From Diaporthe sp. PMI_573 (lineage: Eukaryota; Ascomycota; Sordariomycetes; Diaporthales; Diaporthaceae): a stretch of 64,000 nt of DNA. A program made the position numbers and the translations under genes. The stretch is taken from positions 496,001-560,000 of the forward strand of contig JAJTUP010000020.1 in assembly GCA_021399435.1 (NCBI GenBank), given 5' to 3'. A model generated the notes under the pieces. That model was given only the letters and a program-made list of their open reading frames with translations, made no database searches and was not told the origin of the DNA. Position 1 is the first letter of the stretch. The number at the start of each line of letters is the position of its first letter. Of this stretch, positions 57,573-64,000 are shown in pieces.

Positions 57573-58090
57573 ATGAAGTCACTGCAGATCACGGTTCTCG
57601 CGGCTCTAGCCACTGCCATCCACGGCTGGAAGCGTAAGTCCCCTCACATGCACAGTCTTTTCTGGGTCATCTTTTACTGACTATTGCCAAATAGTGCAGT
57701 GGTACGCCGGGATCAACATAAACTGCCAGGTCCGCGACAGCTTTGACAATTTTATTGTCAGGGTCTGGGAGGGACAGTGTGCCGACGACGCAGTCGCCTG
57801 CAATCCGTCCAGCGGCAGCAACTTCTCTATCCCCACGAAGTGCCATGATGATATCCACAATGACGGAGTCGTCACCTCGACCGAGGATTGCGACCGGGGC
57901 ATAGGCAGGGGCTCTGCTCTTGTAGTCAATGGGTGTTGTCAATTCTTTGGTTTCCAGGATGGGTGTTCCGGCTTGCCGTACTTGGAATTAGCCGAGGGGG
58001 AATGTCAGGATCCGATTCAAATCGACAACTTCACATGCGTAAGTTCCCCGAGCCATGAGTATAGGCCGGGGCTTTGCTAAATCTTAGTAG
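57573..58090 (+). CDS. Small secreted cysteine-rich protein (effector-like)
   Basis: Exon 1 is 57573-57633 and exon 2 starts at 57695. A donor GTAAGT at 58039, joined to an acceptor at 58087, places a stop (TAG 58088-58090) right after NFTC, giving 135 residues. Without that splice the frame ends at 58080 with 14 more residues. A signal peptide (MKSLQITVLAALATAIHG) precedes a mature chain with 10 cysteines, an even number that favours the spliced form. Cysteine spacing includes a CC pair (NGCCQFFGF). The size, secretion signal and cysteine content fit fungal secreted effectors or small wall proteins. I recognise no named family. Confidence 0.7.
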
Positions 58091-58410
58091 AGTGACGATT
58101 GCTGACGTGGCGTCTATCTGATGGAGCACGTCAAGTCGTCGACGGTGGCCGGTGCGGAGGCCACGATCCAACCCAAGCGTGGCAGAGGTCATCTAACGCT
58201 ACTAGTCGCGTCTTCGAACGTAAGAAGTTCAAATGAAATCTATGCATGAATTCTATACTGGCACGACGTTCACTATAGACGCTGAATGGTACGATCGATC
58301 CTCATGTATCTAGTATCGTTATCACACCAGCCCCAGATCATATTGTCGAAAGTGATCTATTCCGATATTGGAATGGCCACACACCGCAGCGGCCCTAGAA
58401 CACATCGATG
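58091..58410. other. Intergenic region
   Basis: Lies between the secreted protein and the HET remnant. I can read no HET-domain sequence here, which indicates that the remnant's N-terminal half is gone. Confidence 0.4.
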
Positions 58411-59233
58411 TCCCTGTTCGTCTCAGGAGGCTGGCACGAAATCGTGACTAAATATTCTACACGCCAACTCACATAGAATCTAGACAAGCTCCCGGCACTA
58501 TCAGGACTGGCAAGGGAGACAGCGGAGCTGCGTGGAGATGACGACGCGTACCTCGCCGGCCTCTGGCGATCGACTTTGCCATGCGACCTCTGCTGGAGCA
58601 GCTGCGAAATGTCATCGACGATATCAGAGGAATATCTTGCACCCTCCTGGTCATGGGAAAGCTCGAGCGCCGACATCCACTACCAAGATGTCGGCGTAGG
58701 CTGTGGATACTGGCCGGCGGTAGAGCTCAAAGATGCTCGCCTTAAATTCGCGACCGCCGATACCTATGGAGCTGTGCACGATGGATGGGTCCATCTCCTG
58801 GGAAACCTTAAGCCGGTCAGGGTGATTCCGGTAAGGACTGCTGCGGAACAACGGCGAGCAATGTGGCCGATGATAGTGCAGGATGCAGACGGTAACCCTC
58901 TGCATTTCCTTGATCATTGGGTTGCAAAGCTCGATACTGTGTCGTTTTTAGCTGGGGGGAAGCAAATCAGTGCCAATGTTTTGCGTGCTTCTGATCAAGT
59001 TTGGATGGGGTAGACCCGAGACGGAACGCCGAGCTCTTGAATTCTGGTGCCTTCTTCTGGTCCCTAACGGTTCCATCAAGCATACCAGGCCGGGTAAGAC
59101 CCTGCCCTCCCCCAAAACACGGTACACAGACGAGTACGAGAGGGCGGGTCTGTCAAGGATGGGAGTCAATAATTGGTCAGCTTTTAAAGCATGGCTAGGG
59201 GAAAGTCCAGGAAGAGACATTATAATCCGTTGA
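58411..59233 (+). pseudogene. Decayed C-terminal part of a HET-domain gene
   Basis: The frame encodes blocks typical of the C-terminal half of HET proteins: GGWHEIVTKYSTRQLT, LDKLPALSGLARE, YLAGLWRSTLPCDLCW, YLAPSWSWESSS, and after a frame change FWCLLLVPNG near the end. A stop (TAG 58474-58476) interrupts it in frame between RQLT and NLDKL. A further frame change occurs around 58985-59015 without evident splice sites. The HET catalytic-like domain expected upstream is missing. These are signs of a truncated, inactive copy. An intron starting before the TAG cannot be fully excluded. Confidence 0.7.
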
Positions 59234-59414
59234 GACTATGCGGGACACGACTTATCATTTTCGGGAAGCTGAGTGTTTTTCAACAATATGACTGTCATTA
59301 TGCACAGGTACTTCCTTGAGATGAAGACTAAAGACTACTATAGAGGCTCTAAAAACCCAAGAGGGCTTTTGATAACACAGGAAATGAACTTTGCACTTTT
59401 TTATGCTATTTAAG

Positions 59415-61845
59415 TCACTCCACACTCCCCACAAGTATCCTCTGCCCTCTGAGAGACCGAAGTCGATCACTGGGGAGAAATAGCTCTAGTACATACCCAT
59501 CCTCTCTCTGCACCTGCCCACCGTGAACGTCGCCTGATACTCTCATGGCGATGGCCTGGTTGCCAGCAATGCCATATAGCATCATATGTGTACCCTCCAG
59601 CCTCTGCGAGGTAAACTCCGCTCCGGAGCTCGTGCCAGCCACGTCCAATAGCATTTCATCGACCCTGATCGATCCGAGAACGCGGTGGCAAGGCATATTG
59701 TTGATGTTCTCAATGTAGCTATCGATACCGCCACCGTCGTCGGACTTGATCACATCAACCCAATCGAACTTGGCAGCCATCACAGTCGCCCCCTTCTCGC
59801 TCCACGATAATGGAGGCCTCGGGATCTGAGCCGCTATCCTCTCCCCTGCCAAGAATGGGCCGTACGGGGAGCCCTCCACGCTCGGCATCCAAGACATCCC
59901 CGGGTCCTTGTTGACACTGGGGGCGGCAAGTTGCCTGTCCGTGATCATCCCAGCATCTGTCAGCTTGCTGAGCATTTTTCGCCAGTCGAGCGGCTGTCCC
60001 TTCCCATACTCGACAGTGACTCTCTCGCCTCCGAAGGATATTCCAAGGACGCCATATACGTAGTCTTCTGCAATGGTGGCGGATCTCCCGGCCGACATGG
60101 CCAGGGCCTCTTCGAACGACATGAGGACCATACCGTTCCTGGAGGATAGCTCCGCGTACTGGTGATTTCCACCAAATATCGACCTGATGATGACAAGCTC
60201 CCCTTTCTGCATTCTGATATGCAGCGGCTCAACAACTACCGGCAACATTGGATCCCACCTATAGCACCCGCATATCCTCGTTGTCCCGTTGTGAGCCCAC
60301 TCGGCGTAGGCCAAGAGCTCCGAGATGAAGTCCCCGTCGATTAGCTGACCTTGCACGGCGTATATGGTCTGCCGGGACATCAAGGCCTCCTGCATTGTCC
60401 AGACCCTCGATGACCAATGGGAAGAGAAGACTGACCGCAGGCCGTCCTTGTTCAAGCGCAGCTGTTGTGACGCAGACAGGATCACCCCGGCCTGTTGCGG
60501 GACACAACCAAATCGCTTGGCGTGTGGCCCTACGAGTACCACACAGGCACTGGCGCCGCGGTAATAATCTCGCATTCGGGGGATCTCGCGAGCCTTGTCG
60601 TCCTCACTATTCTGGTCGATGCACCACCTGTCCACCCAGAAATATCTGATTCCCAGTCGTTGAGAAAGGCTCGATATGGTTTGACGGAGTGACACCTCAT
60701 TGCTCCATTCATTCCATGCGTATGATAGAGCGAGGTAGTGGCTGACGCCCAACCCATCGACCACAGTGCTTGATTTCGTGTCATATAGTCTCGTAGGATG
60801 GACTGTGGATTTCCTGTGTCTGCACGCTAGTACCGTGGTTTGCGTCACATTATCAATGCCGCTCAGCCAGGACTTGTGCAAAGCTAGCTTTCGAGGTGAA
60901 GTGGAAAGTTGGTCCAGGATCCGCACGAGGTCTCCCACTGTTTTGTGTGTTCTGATGCTCCTGCGCTGTTCACAAGCGGCACTTGCTCCGCGTGTCAAGG
61001 AGAAAACACAGGGGCCATTTTCGGGAGTGTCCCGACAGGTGGCGACTGGTGTGATATCTATCATCCCTTCTACGGGATCGTAGGAAAGGGTCTGTCTCAC
61101 CGGCCATGCGGCCGCTAGTCTGAGAACTTGCTTGCGCACCCGGTGGCTGCCACCGCAGATTGATGCACGTGCTGGACAAAGCAGCACGCTATGGTTCCGG
61201 ACCGCCTCGTTTCCAAGGCGTCGGATGCCGTCACCTCTCATATTCAGCACAATCTCCAGGACCTGGTGGGCCTCAGTTGCCAGGTGGGGGAAGATGCATG
61301 GATACCGGCTCCGCGGCAGATGCTTCACTGAGAGGCTGTTGACCAGGGCCGCCGCTTCTGGGTTGTCGCCATCCTCGGCAATCCACCTGAGTACTTGGAT
61401 TTCTTGCAGATTGCACCAGACCTTGCCGTCCATCTTGGCCAGCTGCTTGGTCCATCTCGTGGGGCCCAACTCAAATTGGATGGTCAGATGGTCTGAATCG
61501 TCTGCCACGCTGAGCTTGCAGCCCGTCCAGTCCGATGCCATACCGCGGCATCCTGGTATGCGTCGTGCGGTGGCCTGCCCTGTCTCGCCACAAAGCTGTT
61601 CACCCTCATGATCCGTGCAGATGCCTTTGAAGCTCACTGACACGTTTCTTCGTGACGCTAGAACCACTGTACCCAAACTGTTAGCACTCCCGGATATCTG
61701 CGAGAAGAAATCCGTAAGGGGGAAGGATCTCGGTGTCAAATGCTCGAAGCCGGGTCAACTCACTGTTGATCGCTTTTGGTGGCTCCTTGGACGAGGTGAT
61801 GGTGTTCCGGGTGAAGACCGAAACCGCGAAAGGATGCGGTAGCAT
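59415..61845 (-). CDS. Large HET-domain protein
   Basis: Two exons on the minus strand (61845-61764 and 61666-59415), with donor GTGAGT and acceptor CAG, give 777 residues. A divergent N-terminal half of about 340 residues precedes the HET domain, which has YLALSYAWNEW, YFWVDRWCIDQ, then VWTMQEALMSRQTIYAV. The N-terminal part has no recognised domain. The C-terminal part contains SWMPSVEG and glycine-rich blocks like other HET proteins. The first exon supplies the only ATG (MLPHPFAVSVF); the main frame alone lacks one. It is divergent from the HET gene at 62399. Confidence 0.88.
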
Positions 61846-62398
61846 TGGACAAGCGTGGCTTAGTCAGGTAGACGCGTGCAGCGATTTTGGCACTCTGCAG
61901 CACGTCGGCCAGGCTCAGGGGTACCGGCCTCGGACTCTACCTACCACACATCATCCAAAACGCCGACGGCTTCATTTTGATATAGATGAGGAGAAGCATG
62001 GCAGGTTTTGAGAAACGTATCGGCCGACCTATCGGCCGACCTATCGGCGAAGTTGACGCTCTCGTTCACGTCAGTGCCGCGGCCCGGCCTAGTCCAATGA
62101 CTGGTTGCCAAATAGCAATGCGCGAGTTAGCCGAGAATATCTGTAGGCATCTTAAATTCCCGCTTCCCAGCAAGTAATAGTTCCTGGGCCTTGTACGACC
62201 TGGAGAAGCCTATCGCTTCCGCTCCGCCCCTCAGTCTCTGCCCCTCAATTTCTGCGTCAGCTCACCTCTCAGTTTTCTAAAACCACCCTCCTAACGAGCT
62301 GTCGGCATTTTAATTGCGAGCAGTATCTATTCTCATGTTGATAAATGCCTCTGCCGTAAAGCTCCTTAACATTTATTGGTGGCTAGGCTGACTACACC
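61846..62398. promoter_or_regulatory. Divergent intergenic region between two HET genes
   Basis: A 553-bp gap between opposing HET start codons, possibly a shared promoter. It contains a 12-bp unit (TATCGGCCGACC) repeated about 2.5 times at 62019-62047. No gene is convincing. Confidence 0.45.
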
Positions 62399-64000
62399 AT
62401 GAATATTCCCTGCGCCTGCCACGATTTCCTTCGTGCCTTGATCACCACGAGAGTGGATCGTGATAAGTGTAAAGACTTGTACATCATCGACAGGATGTGC
62501 AGCCTGGACGAGCGAAGAAGTATTAAAAAGTCGGCCCAGCACTGCCAATTATGTCAAAAGATCTATAATTTTCTGCAAAATGACTACGGACCAGAATTCG
62601 ACCTCCCAGACAGAGACAATCGGCATTTCTTAACGGCGTGGGTGAAATTCAGTTGCCTGAACGGTGAGGAGAACCTAGTGTCATCCATTTATCTTCGATG
62701 CAGCTCTCAAACAACCTCGAACGATATGGATTTCGCGGTATGGGCGGACAAAGGTATATTATCAGCATCTTACTCACCACCTTGGGTACGATCTGACTTC
62801 TAGTGGTCACAATAGAAACACCTGCCTCTACGGATTTCGTCACCTGGGCCCCAATCGTTCAAGACAGCGCCGCAGATACGACTCAGTTTGTACAAAGGTT
62901 GCTTCATAACTGCCTCGATCATCACGAAGCATGCAGATTTCGTGGGCCAGTCGGGGAATCTGATCTACCATCTCGAGTTCTTTCCATCGAAGACAACACT
63001 GGGGGTGTCTCCGTCAAACTCGTCCAGAATAACGGCTTGAGTGGCAGATATTGTGCTTTGAGTCATTGTTGGGGCCCCGAAGACAAACTACCACTGAGGA
63101 CTACAAAGAAGAATCTGAACCACCACCTTGTTTCCATACCTTGGGAAAACCTACCACTCCTATTCCACGATGCCATCGCAGTGACAAGGAGTCTCGACAT
63201 CAAGTATCTATGGATTGATTCTTTATGCATTGTTCAGGATGACAAGGAGGACTGGATGAACGAGGCAAAGAAAATGTCCTTCGTTTACCGGAGAGCAACC
63301 CTTGTTATTGCGGCCATGGCCACAGACTCCACTCAACGACTTTCCAGAGCCGTGCGTGCAGATTCAGTCACTTTCCGCGTTCCGTCCTATACGCCGGAAG
63401 GATCTGCTCAGGGCAGCTACAACATTGCAGCATCTGGAGATACTTCGGAAACCATGAAGGGGCCTCTGAGAGAACGAGGTTGGGTATTTCAAGAGTTGTA
63501 CCTTGGCCGAAGGAAGATCTTCTTCACTTCAGGAGGCCTCTGCTGGAAGTGCGGTCAATGTGCAGTGAACGAACGTGGAATCGCGTCAGATCTAGGACTG
63601 TACGAAACCATGTCGTGGCTATGGTGTCTGACTGGGTACTCTGAGAAGCATTTGACATATCCCTCTGATCGTATTACCGCTCTGCTCGGGATCGTGGAAC
63701 AGATTGGAGAGTCGAGGAGTGATTCCTTCGTCACCGAATTTGGCGTTTGGGAAGATCAGCTTGTGGAGCAGCTTCTGTGGAGATCTTTAGAAATTAGAGA
63801 GGAGGACTTGCCTGAACTGCCATCATGGTCCTGGGCAGCTACCGGGGGAGCGAAGGAATGGCGGCAGCGGGATGACCTCCACGAAGCTATAGTCAACGGG
63901 GCTGCACAAACCGTGCAGCTCGCGGGTTCAGGGTCATTAGGTGGTTCAGGAGTACTAATGAGAGCAACAACGGCACCACTGCCAATGCGGCAATGTTGTA
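62399..64000 (+). CDS. HET-domain protein, cut off by the window end
   Basis: Exons 62399-62753 and 62816 to beyond 64000 share a frame across a 62-bp intron (donor GTATAT, acceptor TAG). The N terminus has CQLCQKIYNFL, resembling the Cys-containing leader of one HET subfamily. The HET domain follows: RYCALSHCWGPED, YLWIDSLCIVQDDKEDW, then RGWVFQELYLGRRKIFF. The tail includes YPSDRITALLGI and LPSWSWAATGG. It is intact as far as visible; the C terminus lies outside the window. Upstream start choice is the ATG at 62399. Confidence 0.9.

Overview
This window reads as nuclear DNA of a filamentous ascomycete (Pezizomycotina, most likely a sordariomycete). Genes are intron-poor, and the introns are short (about 50-150 bp) with GTRNGT donors, CTRAC/CTGAC branch points and YAG or AAG acceptors. 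Heterokaryon-incompatibility families typical of these fungi are abundant: HET, HET-C and NACHT NLR. Exon joins were made by eye from splice signals and reading-frame continuity.

Left part (1-12.4 kb). A candidate isocyanide biosynthesis locus holds an FAD monooxygenase (1553-3365, -) divergent from a four-exon isocyanide synthase fused to a TauD-type Fe(II)/2-oxoglutarate oxygenase (4708-6820, +), followed by a short-chain reductase (7547-8451, +). Tail to tail with the reductase is a bacterial-type DNA cytosine-5 methyltransferase carrying an RS-rich basic tail (8659-10285, -). About 2 kb with little coding signal follows.

Middle part (12.4-45 kb). A NACHT NLR (12435-15438, -) is followed by a mucin-like secreted protein with a cysteine-rich C terminus, a HET-C family protein, and two divergently arranged RNase H-like paralogues. 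Between the paralogues lie two tRNA-derived SINE-like segments in inverted orientation; one paralogue has a 3' frameshift caused by a 5-bp duplication. Next come a galactose-oxidase-like AA5 enzyme with PAN repeats, a membrane protein of the 'luciferase' (DUF5519) family, a disordered PY-motif protein, an NTF2-like protein, a medium-chain reductase, an F-box protein, a coiled-coil protein and a SAM methyltransferase.

Right part (45-64 kb). This is an allorecognition-like island: four HET-domain genes (45381-47153 -, 54340-56490 +, 59415-61845 -, 62399-end +), one decayed HET remnant (58411-59233), and two related fungal kinases (47836-50201 - and 52131-54014 +). The kinases flank a previously uncalled three-exon micro-gene (50456-50818). 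A small cysteine-rich secreted effector-like gene sits at 57573-58090. The second kinase runs head-to-tail into a HET gene that has no in-frame start of its own, through a run of strong splice sites with possible 3-nt exons, so a kinase-HET fusion transcript is possible.

The HET, kinase, NLR and HET-C genes plausibly act in non-self recognition and programmed cell death. The left-hand cluster plausibly makes an isocyanide-containing, possibly metal-binding, metabolite. These roles are inferred from family membership and neighbourhood, not shown by the sequence.
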